Below are positions 8,270 through 16,373 of a stretch of 64,000 nucleotides of DNA, one piece after another. The notes beneath the pieces are model-generated. The model did no database searches. It saw only the letters and a program-made list of their open reading frames with translations, and was not told the DNA's origin. The translations under genes were made by a program, and so were the position numbers. Source of the stretch: an uncultured Collinsella sp. (lineage in GTDB: Bacteria; Actinomycetota; Coriobacteriia; Coriobacteriales; Coriobacteriaceae). The stretch spans positions 5,992-69,991 of the forward strand of contig UQKY01000006.1 in NCBI GenBank assembly GCA_900541785.1. Reading direction: 5' to 3'. Numbering within the stretch: position 1 is the first letter of the stretch; each line of letters starts with the position of its first letter.

Positions 8270-9556
8270 TTAGGGGCGGACCTGGCCGGTGCCGCGGAGC
8301 TTGTATTTGTAGGTGGTGAGGGCCTCGGCGGCAAAGGGGCCGCGGGCATGGAGCTTTTGGGTCGAGATGCCGATCTCGGCACCCAGCCCAAACTCGCCGC
8401 CGTCAGTGAAGCGCGTGCTGGCGTTGGCGTAAACTGCCGAGGCATCGACCGCATCCAGGAAGCGCTCACAGGCATCCTCGTCCTCGGCAACGATGGCCTC
8501 GGAGTGCATGGTGCCGTAGCGGTTGATGTGTGCGATGGCCTCGTCCTCGTTCGCCACGACCTTCACGCTCATCTCGAGCGCCAGGTACTCACGGCCCCAG
8601 TCCTCCTCAGTCGCGGCAACATAGTCGTCGCCCTCGACAAGCCCAGCGTCGGCGCATGCGGCGCACGTGGCCTCGTCGCCGTGAATCAGCACGCCGTGGT
8701 CGTGCAGCACGGCAACGACTGCGGGCAAAAACGCGTCGGCCACGGCACGGTCGACCAGCAGCGACTCGGCGGCATTGCACACGCCCACGCGCTGGGTCTT
8801 GGCATTGACGATAATGTTGAGCGCCTTGTCAAAGTCGGCGGATTCATGCACGTAGATATGGCAGTTACCCGTGCCCGTCTCGATCACCGGCACAAGCGAC
8901 TCGCGCACGCAGCGCTGAATCAGGCCCGCACCGCCACGCGGAATAAGCACGTCGACGATGCCGCGGAGCTTCATGAGCTCGCCGGTGGCCTCGCGGTCGG
9001 TAGACTCGATCATCGACACAGCCTCGCGCGGGAAACTCTGGACTTCAAGCGCATCGGCCAACAGCTCGGCAATCATGGCGCACGAGTGATAGGCCAGCGA
9101 ACCGCCGCGCAGAATGCAGGCGTTGCCGGTGCGGATGCAGATGCCCGCGGCGTCGGCCGTTACGTTGGGGCGCGCCTCGTAGACCATGGCGACCAAACCC
9201 AGCGGCACGCTCACACGGGTGAGGTCCACGCCGCTTGCAAGCACGCGGTGGTCGAGCACGCGGCCGACAGGATCGGGCAGCTCGGCGAGCTTCTCCAGGC
9301 CGGCGGCCATGCCCTCAACGCGCTCGGGCGTCAGCAACAGGCGATCGAGGAGCCCCGTCGAGGTGCCCGCATCGCGCGCGGCGGACATATCGAGCTCGTT
9401 GGCGGCAACGATGAAATCGACACCGTCGCGCAGCGCTGCGGCCATGGCGCGCACGGCCTCCTGACGCTGCTCATCGCTCGCCGTGGCAAGCGATGCCGAC
9501 GCTGCCTTGGCGGCAACGGCAAGATCGTGGACATACGTAGCTATATCGACCGACAT
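8270..9556 (-). CDS. proA: gamma-glutamyl phosphate reductase
   Basis: Second step of proline synthesis: NADPH-dependent reduction of glutamyl-5-phosphate to glutamate semialdehyde. The 428 residues match the family length. The catalytic cysteine lies in VGVCNAAESLLV near residue 257, and the ALDH-like N-terminal coenzyme domain begins with the conserved AASASLATAS region. The ATG at 9556 follows GAAAGG. proB, which makes its substrate, is 1.7 kb away on the same strand, separated by an oppositely oriented peptidase gene, so the two are not one transcript. It shares a bidirectional terminator with the HD gene. Confidence 0.97.
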   Translation of the reverse strand: MSVDIATYVHDLAVAAKAASASLATASDEQRQEAVRAMAAALRDGVDFIVAANELDMSAARDAGTSTGLLDRLLLTPERVEGMAAGLEKLAELPDPVGRVLDHRVLASGVDLTRVSVPLGLVAMVYEARPNVTADAAGICIRTGNACILRGGSLAYHSCAMIAELLADALEVQSFPREAVSMIESTDREATGELMKLRGIVDVLIPRGGAGLIQRCVRESLVPVIETGTGNCHIYVHESADFDKALNIIVNAKTQRVGVCNAAESLLVDRAVADAFLPAVVAVLHDHGVLIHGDEATCAACADAGLVEGDDYVAATEEDWGREYLALEMSVKVVANEDEAIAHINRYGTMHSEAIVAEDEDACERFLDAVDASAVYANASTRFTDGGEFGLGAEIGISTQKLHARGPFAAEALTTYKYKLRGTGQVRP

Positions 9557-9669
9557 GGGCGGCCCTTTCTCTTAGATGTTTGCCATCCATGGTAGCCGAT
9601 TTGTGCATGCCCTCGCCCGCGGCGGTAGAATTGGTCAACCCGAAACACCGCAACGAACGGAAGTACCGC

Positions 9670-11088
9670 ATGGCCCTCATCACTTCATACAACGTCCCCG
9701 GCCTCTATGTCGAGGACCACAGCATCGACGTCCCCCTTGACTGGCGCGGCCTGGAGCCGATGCTCCTGGCCGTCGGCAGCACCATGCGCCGCGGCGCCAT
9801 GCCGGCGCCCATCGCCGGTGCGCCCGAGAGCATCAAGCTCTTCTACCGCGTGGTTTGCGCGCCCGACCGCATCAACGACGATCTGCCGCTGCTCCTGTTT
9901 TTGCAGGGCGGCCCCGGTGGCGAGAGCCCGCGTCCGCTCTCGCCCACGAGCGACGGTTGGATCGAGGAGGCTGTCAAGCATTTCCGCGTCGTGCTGCCCG
10001 ACCAGCGCGGCACGGGACGCAGCAACTGCGTAGACGGGCGTACGATCGCGGCTCTGGGCGAGCGCGCGACGGCGGCCGGCTCCGATGCGGCCCGCTCGCA
10101 GGCGGACTTCCTCAAGCGCCACCTCGCCAGCTCCATCGTGCGCGATTTTGAATACCTGCGCCTTGTGGGCTTTGGCGGCAAGCCGTGGGTCACGCTCGGC
10201 CAAAGCTACGGCGGCTTTTTGACGCTGAGCTACCTGTCGCTCTTCCCCGAGGGCGTGGCGGCGAGCTTTACCTGTGGTGGCATCCCCCACGTCCCGGCAA
10301 GCGCCAGCGAGGTCTACGCGCACACCTTCCCGCGCATGGCCGCCAAAACGCAGCAGTATTACGACCGCTACCCCGCCGACGTCGAGCGCGTGGCGGTTCT
10401 TGCCGATGCGCTTGAGGAGCAGAGGCCCGTGCTGCCCGACGGCTCGCCAATGACGGTGGAGCGCCTGCAGCTTATGGGCAGCGACTTTGGCATGAAGCCG
10501 AGCTTTGAGCGCATGCATTGGATTATCGATCACGCTTTTGTTGACGGCGACGGCACGCTGAGCTGCGGTGCCTCAGTATCCGATGGCTTTTTGATGCGCG
10601 CCTTCGAGCGCACCAACACGCGCACGAACCCGCTGTACTGGACGCTTCAGGAGTTTATCTACGCCGACGGCGACACCATGCCCATTCGCTGGGCCGCGGC
10701 AGAGGAGAAGGCCCATCGCGCCGAGTTCGACACGCTCGCGCGCCCGCTCATGTTTACCGGCGAGGCCATGTTCCCGTGGATGTTTGAGCAGATGCCCGAA
10801 CTTAAGCCTTTCAAGCCGGCGATGGACCTGCTGATGGAGGACACCAGCTGGGACAAGATCTACGACCCGCAGCGCCTGGCTTGCAACGAGGTACCACTCC
10901 AGGCCGCGGTGTATTTCGACGACATGTACGTCGATTCGGGTATGCAGCTCGACACGCTCAGCCGCGTGGGCAACTCGCACGCCTGGGTGACCAACGAATT
11001 CGAGCACGACGGCCTGCACGGCAGCGTGGTATTCAAGCACCTCTTCGACGAAGCCCTCAACCGCGGAGACTTGCGCCGAATCTTCTAG
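9670..11088 (+). CDS. alpha/beta hydrolase, prolyl aminopeptidase-like (S33)
   Basis: A 472-residue alpha/beta hydrolase of the proline iminopeptidase type, which removes N-terminal proline from peptides. It shows FLQGGPGGES (oxyanion-hole loop, about 78-86), DQRGTGRS (111-118) and the nucleophile elbow GQSYGG with Ser179. A large cap region follows and the catalytic Asp/His are expected in the C-terminal part (SHAWVTNEFEHDGLHGS). The start at 9670 follows GGAAG; a frame opening 30 codons earlier has no ribosome-binding site. It lies between proA and proB on the opposite strand, which fits a role in supplying proline from peptides, but that link is inference. No signal peptide is seen, so it should be cytoplasmic. 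Confidence 0.85.
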   Translation: MALITSYNVPGLYVEDHSIDVPLDWRGLEPMLLAVGSTMRRGAMPAPIAGAPESIKLFYRVVCAPDRINDDLPLLLFLQGGPGGESPRPLSPTSDGWIEEAVKHFRVVLPDQRGTGRSNCVDGRTIAALGERATAAGSDAARSQADFLKRHLASSIVRDFEYLRLVGFGGKPWVTLGQSYGGFLTLSYLSLFPEGVAASFTCGGIPHVPASASEVYAHTFPRMAAKTQQYYDRYPADVERVAVLADALEEQRPVLPDGSPMTVERLQLMGSDFGMKPSFERMHWIIDHAFVDGDGTLSCGASVSDGFLMRAFERTNTRTNPLYWTLQEFIYADGDTMPIRWAAAEEKAHRAEFDTLARPLMFTGEAMFPWMFEQMPELKPFKPAMDLLMEDTSWDKIYDPQRLACNEVPLQAAVYFDDMYVDSGMQLDTLSRVGNSHAWVTNEFEHDGLHGSVVFKHLFDEALNRGDLRRIF

Positions 11089-11150
11089 CGAAGAAGTGTC
11101 CCCCGTCAGCCGGCACAAAAGGAATGTCCCCAAGTGCCGAATAACTACCG
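11089..11150. repeat. GCCGGCAC-type repeat after the peptidase gene
   Basis: Just after the stop, GGAATGTCCCC flanked by CGGCAC and GTGCCG repeats sequence found at 23936-24007 downstream of the lactate permease. A short stem can form, but there is no clear T-run. Confidence 0.5.
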
Positions 11151-11187
11151 ACAACGACGATGCCGCAGGTAGAGGACGGAAAGCGAA

Positions 11188-11282
11188 AACGCCCCTAAGC
11201 GAGCAAGGTGACGTGAAAGAGGAGGGCATTGACCTTTTGGTCATGCCCGACGATTGAACGTCAGATTGCCGCTTAGGAGCGT
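11188..11282 (-). repeat. nested hairpin structure 3' of proB
   Basis: AACGCYCCTAAGCG arms (11188-11201 and 11269-11282) pair over 14 bases with one mismatch, and inside the loop a second hairpin GGGCATTGACC/GGTCATGCCC (11223-11247) forms. On the minus strand the outer stem ends in CGTTTTCGCTTT. It probably terminates proB transcription, but the large structured loop is unusual for a terminator. Confidence 0.55.
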
Positions 11283-11298
11283 TTGCAGCGTCAATTGG

Positions 11299-12426
11299 TT
11301 AAGCAAATACAATCAGATTATCTCGATGGATCGCGGGCTTCTCGGCCAGGTCTGCCAGCAGGCGGTTGCTGGCAATCTGGTCCTGGCGGCGGCCGGCTGC
11401 AAGCTCCAGCACGTCCGAATCGGCCTCGGCGATACCGCGGGCGACGACCATACCGCTCGGATCGCACACATCGAGCACATCGCCCTCGGCAAACTGGCCA
11501 TCGACCTCGCGAATACCCACCGCGAGCAAGGACGAGCCACGGCTGACCAGCGCCTTCGCGGCACCGTCGTCAACCGTTACCGAGCCATGAGCCTTGTCAC
11601 CCAGCGCGATCCACAGCTTGCGCGGCGCAATATCCAGGCGCTCCGCCGGCGGATCGAACAGGGTTCCCACGCTCTCGCCACGGGCCAGGCGCACAAGCGC
11701 ATCGGGCTCCTCGCCCGAGCAAATCACGCTCTGAATGCCGGCCGTCATCAAAATGCGGCTCGCGCGGATCTTGGTGATCATGCCGCCGGTGCCCACCGAC
11801 GTCGAAGAATCGCCCGCCGAGGCAATGATCTTGGCATCGATTTTGTGCACGACCGGGATAAACTCGGCCGTCGGATCCTCATGCGGATTGGCGGTGTAGA
11901 GGCCGTCAATGTCCGAAAGCGTCACGCACAGGTCGGCAGAAACCAGGCAGCTCACGAGCGCAGCCAGCGTGTCGTTGTCGCCGAACTTGATCTCGTCGAC
12001 GGTAACGGTGTCGTTTTCGTTGACGACCGGCACCACGCCCAGCTCCACCAGGCGCAGCAAAGCGTCGCGCGCGTGCAGGTAGGACGTACGGCGCGCCGTG
12101 TCGTGGCGTGTGAGCAGCACGAGCGAGGTGAGTAGGTCACGCGCATGGAACTCCTCGTCGTAGGCCGACGAGATGATGCACTGGCCGGCCGAAGCGCATG
12201 CCTGCAGGCTCGGCAGATCGCCAACCGGTTTGCGGTCGAAGCCCAGCACGGGATAGCCACAGGCAATGGCGCCGGAGCTCACCACGACCAAGCGCCAGCC
12301 GAGCTTGCGCAGGGCCGCGGCCTGATCGGCCAGGCCACCGATAAACGCACGGTTGACCTTACCGTCGGCACCCACCACCGTGGACGAGCCGATCTTTACC
12401 ACCATCGTTTTATAAGAAGTCGTCAT
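11299..12426 (-). CDS. proB: glutamate 5-kinase
   Basis: First and feedback-controlled step of proline synthesis, ATP-dependent phosphorylation of glutamate. The 375-residue protein has an amino-acid-kinase domain (VVKIGSSTVV at 9-18, VVSSGAIACG, VVNENDTV, FGDNDTLAA, TLSDIDGLYTANP) and a C-terminal PUA domain from about residue 285 (ALGDKAHGSVTVDDGAAKAL), the full bacterial architecture. The ATG at 12426 begins MTTSYKTMVVKIGSS; no strong Shine-Dalgarno is visible. It ends in a structured region likely to stop transcription. It is separated from proA by the opposed peptidase gene. Confidence 0.97.
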   Translation of the reverse strand: MTTSYKTMVVKIGSSTVVGADGKVNRAFIGGLADQAAALRKLGWRLVVVSSGAIACGYPVLGFDRKPVGDLPSLQACASAGQCIISSAYDEEFHARDLLTSLVLLTRHDTARRTSYLHARDALLRLVELGVVPVVNENDTVTVDEIKFGDNDTLAALVSCLVSADLCVTLSDIDGLYTANPHEDPTAEFIPVVHKIDAKIIASAGDSSTSVGTGGMITKIRASRILMTAGIQSVICSGEEPDALVRLARGESVGTLFDPPAERLDIAPRKLWIALGDKAHGSVTVDDGAAKALVSRGSSLLAVGIREVDGQFAEGDVLDVCDPSGMVVARGIAEADSDVLELAAGRRQDQIASNRLLADLAEKPAIHRDNLIVFA

Positions 12427-12487
12427 ACGTCAAACCAATCGAATGTCGAGCGTTCGGGCGAGCTGGGGCAGCTGGGGCACCTAGGGC

Positions 12488-12522
12488 GGGACGGACGAAA
12501 AAGATCCGTTTTCCTCCGTCCC
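12488..12522 (-). repeat. hairpin after pncB sharing a repeat with 4500-4548
   Basis: GGGACGGA pairs with TCCGTCCC around a loop containing GATCCGTTTTCC. The core GATCCGTTTTCCTCCG is also at about 4510-4525 next to argS. There is no T-run, so the terminator role is uncertain. Confidence 0.45.
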
Positions 12523-12529
12523 CTTCGGA

Positions 12530-14035
12530 TTATTTTGCCCAGGGGAAGGCCGAAGCCGCGGCCATGTTCTTGCGCACGAGCTCGTCGCGCACCTGGGCCA
12601 GGCCCTGTTCCATACCCACCACGTAGGTCTGCGGATACAGGAAGCGTTTGAAAGCCGCGTCCAGATGATCGAGTGCCCAAGCACAGCGCTCGCGCGCGTC
12701 CTTAATGCTCTCACGCGGAGCCACCGCGCTGCCGTCGCGCACGATCGGCATCAGCAGCTCACGATACTCAAGCTCGGACACATCGGTCACCAAGGCTGCA
12801 TCGTTCACGGCCACAAGGGTATTGCCGCGCGCGGCGCCCTCCCCTGCCAGATGGTCCTCGTCATAAATCATGTCGCAGACCGGGCCGCCAAAGCCGTCGT
12901 AATAGCGGCGCACGCGCTGCACGCCGGGGATCGTGCGCTTGTAGGGCTGCTCGGAAAGCTTCACCACCGGCGTCCACGGCTCCGCGTCACTCGCACGACG
13001 GGCCGAAAGCTTGTACACGCCGCCCAGTGCCGGCTGATCGTAGCAGGTCGCGAGCTTGGTGCCCACGCCAAAGCTGTCGATGGGTGCGCCCTGGTCGAGC
13101 AGCGACTGAATCGTGTACTCGTCCAGATCGTTGGAAACCGAGATCCCCACATAGGGCAGGCCCTCGGCGTCAAAACGGCCGCGGACATACTTGGACAACT
13201 TGGCCAGGTCGCCCGAGTCAATGCGAATAGCCGACAGGCGCTCGCCCACCGCCTCCATCTCCTTGGCAACCGTAATGGCATGTTCGCAGCCCTCGCGCAC
13301 GTCGTACGTGTCGATAAGCAGCGTACAGTTCTTGGGGCTCGACTTGGCAAATGCGCGGAAGGCCTCGAGCTCGGAATCGAAGCTCATCACCCAGCTATGC
13401 GCGTGTGTGCCAAAGACGGGAATGCCGTAGCGGCGCCCGGCAAGCACGTTGGACGTAGACGAGCAGCCCGCCACGTAGCTCGCGCGCGCGACAGCCAGGC
13501 CGCCATCGGGACCCTGGGCACGGCGCAGGCCAAACTCGGCGACGGGGCGACCATCAGCCGCCAGTACCACGCGCGCCGTCTTGGTGGCGACGAGCGTCTG
13601 GAAGCCGACGATGTTGAGCAGCGCGGTCTCGAGCAGCTGGCACTCCAGCGACGGGCCGGTGACGCGCACCATGGGCTCGCGCGGAAAGACGAGCTCGCCC
13701 TCGGGCACGGCGTCAATGTTCACGTGCGCACGGAAGTTGCGCAGGTAGTCGAGGAATGCAGGCTTAAACATCGCGCCGCCGGCCGGAGCCTTGAGCGAAG
13801 CTAGATAGTCGATGTCCTCGGGCGTAAAGCGCAGGTTCTCGACAAGCTCGGGCAGCTCGGCGGTGCCGCACATGACGGCATACGCGCTGCCAAAGGGATG
13901 GTCGCGGTAAAACGCCGTAAAGCAGCCCTGCTCATTAGCCTTGCCGCTCTCCCACAGGCCCTGGGCCATAGTGAGTTCGTACAGATCGGTGAGCATTGCA
14001 ATGTCGGTGGGATGCGAGATGTCGGTCAAAGCCAT
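12530..14035 (-). CDS. pncB: nicotinate phosphoribosyltransferase
   Basis: Converts nicotinate, PRPP and ATP to nicotinate mononucleotide, the entry of salvaged nicotinate into NAD synthesis. The 501-residue protein carries family motifs: LTDLYELTMAQ near the N-terminus, GTHAHSWVMSF with the phosphorylated-His region, LLIDTYDV, IRIDSGDLA and FGVGTKLATCYDQPALGGVYKL. The start at 14035 (MALTDISHP) follows GAAAGG; a frame opening 24 codons upstream lacks a ribosome-binding site. It belongs to the longer class of bacterial NAPRTases. It is a single gene, with only a repeat-bearing gap before proB. Confidence 0.95.
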   Translation of the reverse strand: MALTDISHPTDIAMLTDLYELTMAQGLWESGKANEQGCFTAFYRDHPFGSAYAVMCGTAELPELVENLRFTPEDIDYLASLKAPAGGAMFKPAFLDYLRNFRAHVNIDAVPEGELVFPREPMVRVTGPSLECQLLETALLNIVGFQTLVATKTARVVLAADGRPVAEFGLRRAQGPDGGLAVARASYVAGCSSTSNVLAGRRYGIPVFGTHAHSWVMSFDSELEAFRAFAKSSPKNCTLLIDTYDVREGCEHAITVAKEMEAVGERLSAIRIDSGDLAKLSKYVRGRFDAEGLPYVGISVSNDLDEYTIQSLLDQGAPIDSFGVGTKLATCYDQPALGGVYKLSARRASDAEPWTPVVKLSEQPYKRTIPGVQRVRRYYDGFGGPVCDMIYDEDHLAGEGAARGNTLVAVNDAALVTDVSELEYRELLMPIVRDGSAVAPRESIKDARERCAWALDHLDAAFKRFLYPQTYVVGMEQGLAQVRDELVRKNMAAASAFPWAK

Positions 14036-14117
14036 GGGGCGACCTTTCGGATGCGTTGTGCAGAGGTTGAGGGTTGGGCAAAGCGGGCGTGCGGGCATGA
14101 CGCCCAATGCAAGTCGA

Positions 14118-14576
14118 TTAAACCAGGCCCATGCTGGTCATAAGCGTGTAGCCCATAAAGACGATAAACGCGATGAGGGCGAGCACGATGATGATTTTTT
14201 GAGCCGGAGCCATGCCGGGGATCTCATTCTCGCCCGTAGGCTCCTTGGAGGTGACCATGCGCTGGGCAAAGGTCATCTCGTCACGGCTCGGTTTGGGCTC
14301 GGCGGGCTTGGGGTGAGCGGCCTTTTTAGGCTGAGGTTTGGGTGCGATGGGCGCGGGCATCGCGGCGGCGGGCTTGGGCGCAGGCGCGGGCGCAGGCTCG
14401 GATGCAACCTTCGCAGCGGCCTCCTCGGCCTTCTCGCGCTCGGCACGCAGGGCGGCCAGCTCCTCACGCTCGCGGCGTGCCTCTTCCTGGGCCTCGCGAC
14501 GAGCCTTCTCGGCGCGGAGCTCTTCCAACTCGACGCGCTCCTCGGCAGACAGTGGTTGGGACTCAAGCTCGGCCAT
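14118..14576 (-). CDS. small coiled-coil protein with C-terminal membrane anchor
   Basis: 152 residues. Residues 5-70 are rich in Glu, Arg and Ala and predict a charged coiled coil (AEERVELEELRAEKARRE). A Pro/Ala/Lys linker (APAPKPAAAMPAPIAP) follows, and a single hydrophobic helix at about 128-147 (KIIIVLALIAFIVFMGYTLM) is followed by only a few residues, so the protein is tail-anchored. The start at 14576 follows AGAAAGGG. A longer frame runs upstream, but it crosses a tRNA gene and a terminator and is rejected. No family is recognised. It lies just downstream of tRNA-Ala, separated by a terminator. Confidence 0.75.
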   Translation of the reverse strand: MAELESQPLSAEERVELEELRAEKARREAQEEARREREELAALRAEREKAEEAAAKVASEPAPAPAPKPAAAMPAPIAPKPQPKKAAHPKPAEPKPSRDEMTFAQRMVTSKEPTGENEIPGMAPAQKIIIVLALIAFIVFMGYTLMTSMGLV

Positions 14577-14595
14577 GGTGCAGCCCTTTCTTTTT

Positions 14596-14627
14596 AAAAA
14601 AAGCCGCCGACACAATGTCAGCGGCTT
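14596..14627 (-). terminator. terminator after tRNA-Ala
   Basis: Minus-strand AGCCGCTGACA/TGTCGGCGGCT stem followed by seven Ts, 15 bases past the tRNA 3' end. Confidence 0.85.
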
Positions 14628-14641
14628 ATCAAATCCAAGGG

Positions 14642-14714
14642 TGGAGACGAAGGGAGTCGAACCCTCGGCCTCTGCCATGCGACGGCAGCGCTCTCCCAAC
14701 TGAGCTACGTCCCC
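14642..14714 (-). tRNA. tRNA-Ala, anticodon CGC
   Basis: The 73-nt minus-strand sequence folds as a cloverleaf: acceptor GGGGACG/CGTCTCC, D-stem GCTC/GAGC, anticodon stem CTGCC/GGCAG with loop GTCGCAT (anticodon CGC, reading GCG), 5-nt variable loop and T-arm GAGGG-TTCGACT-CCCTT. The discriminator base is A and CCA is not encoded. Confidence 0.95.
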
Positions 14715-14767
14715 AGGACAAGTTGATATTTTACCTACGGCTCGCCAACTGTCAACGCCCAATACCC

Positions 14768-14871
14768 AGTCTTTTTGGGACGGGGCTGTTTTAGCTACCC
14801 CGACAGGCAACGCGAACGGTTTGGCCGAACAGCGGCAGGGGTAGCTAAAACAGCCCCGTCCCAAAAAGACT
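14768..14871. repeat. perfect 34-bp inverted repeat
   Basis: Arms at 14768-14801 and 14838-14871 are exact reverse complements over 34 bases (beginning AGTCTTTTTGGGACGGGGCT) with a 36-base loop. Part of the arm (GCCCCGTCCCAAA) repeats at 14881-14893, next to the radical SAM stop, so the element probably also ends that transcript. Confidence 0.8.
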
Positions 14872-14893
14872 ACTCAAAGAGCCCCGTCCCAAA

Positions 14894-15838
14894 TTATCTG
14901 GTTTGGGCACTAGTAAGAACACCGGTAGTGTCGAACGCCGGGGTAAAGCTCTCGTCCACCGCTCCGCCCTCTTGCCAGAACATCGTCGTAAAGCCCAAGT
15001 CGTCGGCATGATCAAGCACCTGCTCGTACTCCTCGCGCGTCACGGCGCGCGCCAACTCGCCGCCTTGCTCGCGCATGAGCGCATTGGGCGTGTACTGGTT
15101 CATGACCGAAATCGGCACGTCACCCACCGTCTGCCACACCAGGTCCAGCATGCGGCACGAATCGTCCGCATGACCCGGCAGCACCAGGTGACGCACGATG
15201 ATGCCGCGCTTCATGAGCCCCTCGTCGTCCACCAGCTCTCCCCCGCGGCGCTCAATCTCGCGCGCCATCTGAGCCAGGCCAGACACGGCTACACGTGGGT
15301 AATCCTTAATATGAGAAAGCGACTGCGCAAGCCCGGCATCGGCATATTTAAAGTCGGTAAGCCACACGTCGACCAGATCGCCGAGCGCAGCCACAGCACT
15401 CGCCCGCTCATAGCCGCTCGTGTTGTAGACGATCGGGATGTCCAGCCCGCGCTCCCGCGCTGCGGCAATCGCGGACGGCAGCAGGTGAGCATAATGCGTC
15501 GCAGTCACCAGGTTGATGTTGTTGGCACCCTGGTCCTGCAGCTCCAGCATAATCTCGACCAAACGCTGGGGCGTAATCTCAAGACCGAAATTGCCCGTCG
15601 AGATCTCGTGGTTTTGGCAGTAGACGCATTTGAGCGAGCAGCCGCTAAAGAAAATCGTGCCCGAGCCAGCCTCGCCCGAAATGGGCGGCTCCTCCCACAT
15701 ATGGAGCGCCGCGCGGGCGACCTTAAGCGTGTCGTCGGCACCGCACACGCCACGCGCGCCCTCGTCGCGTGCCGCGCCGCAACGGCGTGGACACAAATGG
15801 CAGGCGGGCGAAAAAAGTTCGGTCAACGACGTCGGCAT
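14894..15838 (-). CDS. radical SAM protein, PflX-like (COG1313)
   Basis: 314 residues. The radical-SAM cluster motif is CSLKCVYC (CxxxCxxC, near residues 68-75), and an additional cysteine set precedes it (CHLCPRRC and GVCG in the first 35 residues), typical of the PflX/COG1313 group related to pyruvate formate-lyase activases. The substrate is not known for this group. The start is set at the ATG at 15838, which has GGAG nine bases upstream; a TTG five codons earlier is possible. No formate-lyase gene is nearby. It is transcribed divergently from a small RNA candidate. Confidence 0.85.
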   Translation of the reverse strand: MPTSLTELFSPACHLCPRRCGAARDEGARGVCGADDTLKVARAALHMWEEPPISGEAGSGTIFFSGCSLKCVYCQNHEISTGNFGLEITPQRLVEIMLELQDQGANNINLVTATHYAHLLPSAIAAARERGLDIPIVYNTSGYERASAVAALGDLVDVWLTDFKYADAGLAQSLSHIKDYPRVAVSGLAQMAREIERRGGELVDDEGLMKRGIIVRHLVLPGHADDSCRMLDLVWQTVGDVPISVMNQYTPNALMREQGGELARAVTREEYEQVLDHADDLGFTTMFWQEGGAVDESFTPAFDTTGVLTSAQTR

Positions 15839-15976
15839 AAAAACATGCTCCAAAACAACGATTCAGCAGCTCAAACGTAAAGGCCCGGACCGCACAGACG
15901 GTTCCAAGCCCAAGGCGCCGTAATCGTCCGACACGATTTTTGTAATGTCAAGACTGGAATCAACAAAGTGCCGCTT

Positions 15977-15982
15977 TATGAT
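15977..15982 (+). promoter_or_regulatory. candidate -10 box of the small RNA
   Basis: TATGAT matches TATAAT at five of six positions and would start transcription near 15989. The -35 region (CTGGAA) is weak. Confidence 0.35.
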
Positions 15983-15988
15983 GTAGGT

Positions 15989-16133
15989 ATTCCGCCCCCC
16001 GCGGAGCAACTGGGTGAACCGTCGCGTTTATTTAGGGAGCCCACACAGTCGTACTTAGTACAGGTATCCTTCGTTGTTAAGGACGCTGGAACAGCCGATG
16101 AGGGCACCCACCTGTTTTAGGTGGGTTCATTTT
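15989..16133 (+). ncRNA. candidate structured small RNA, about 145 nt
   Basis: No plausible frame exists here, yet the sequence is rich in stems: TCCGC/GCGGA (about 15991-16005), GGGAGCCC, GTAC-TTA-GTAC, TCCTT/AAGGA, and a strong intrinsic terminator at the end. TGGGTG near 16011 can also pair with CACCCA of the terminator stem, so two alternative folds are possible. It could be a stand-alone RNA (a 6S-like or lineage-specific RNA) or an attenuator/riboswitch for the WecA-like gene 240 bases downstream. I could not match it to a known riboswitch consensus. The 5' end is inferred from the -10 box. Confidence 0.5.
16106..16133 (+). terminator. terminator of the small RNA candidate
   Basis: ACCCACCT-GTTTT-AGGTGGGT followed by TCATTTT, a perfect 8-bp intrinsic terminator 240 bases before the next plus-strand gene. 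Confidence 0.85.
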
Positions 16134-16373
16134 CGTAACGTGGGGGGTGGTTTTCTTTTGCCGATTTTGCCAAAAATTGCCATCGCAGATCCCGTATGAC
16201 ACCCAACAGTACTCGGCAGAACCCCCGCCAACATCCCAATATCTGGTAAGCGCGTGATAATCGCACGGCGCAAACCCCCGCACCCCCTCGGTCGAGTATC
16301 ATGGGTCAGCTATGCCCTTTTGCGCGTAGCGTCCTTTGACCTTTTCCTTCGACGCTTGGCGGTTTATCGATTC

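Noticed and set aside
14577..14864. N-terminal extension of the coiled-coil gene at 14118
   Set aside because: It reads through a terminator, the complete tRNA-Ala and a palindrome arm; the ATG at 14576 has a good ribosome-binding site.
15989..16133. T-box or c-di-AMP riboswitch call for the structured RNA
   Set aside because: GGGTGAACCG loosely resembles conserved blocks of both, but the remaining consensus elements and order are missing, so only a generic candidate RNA is reported.
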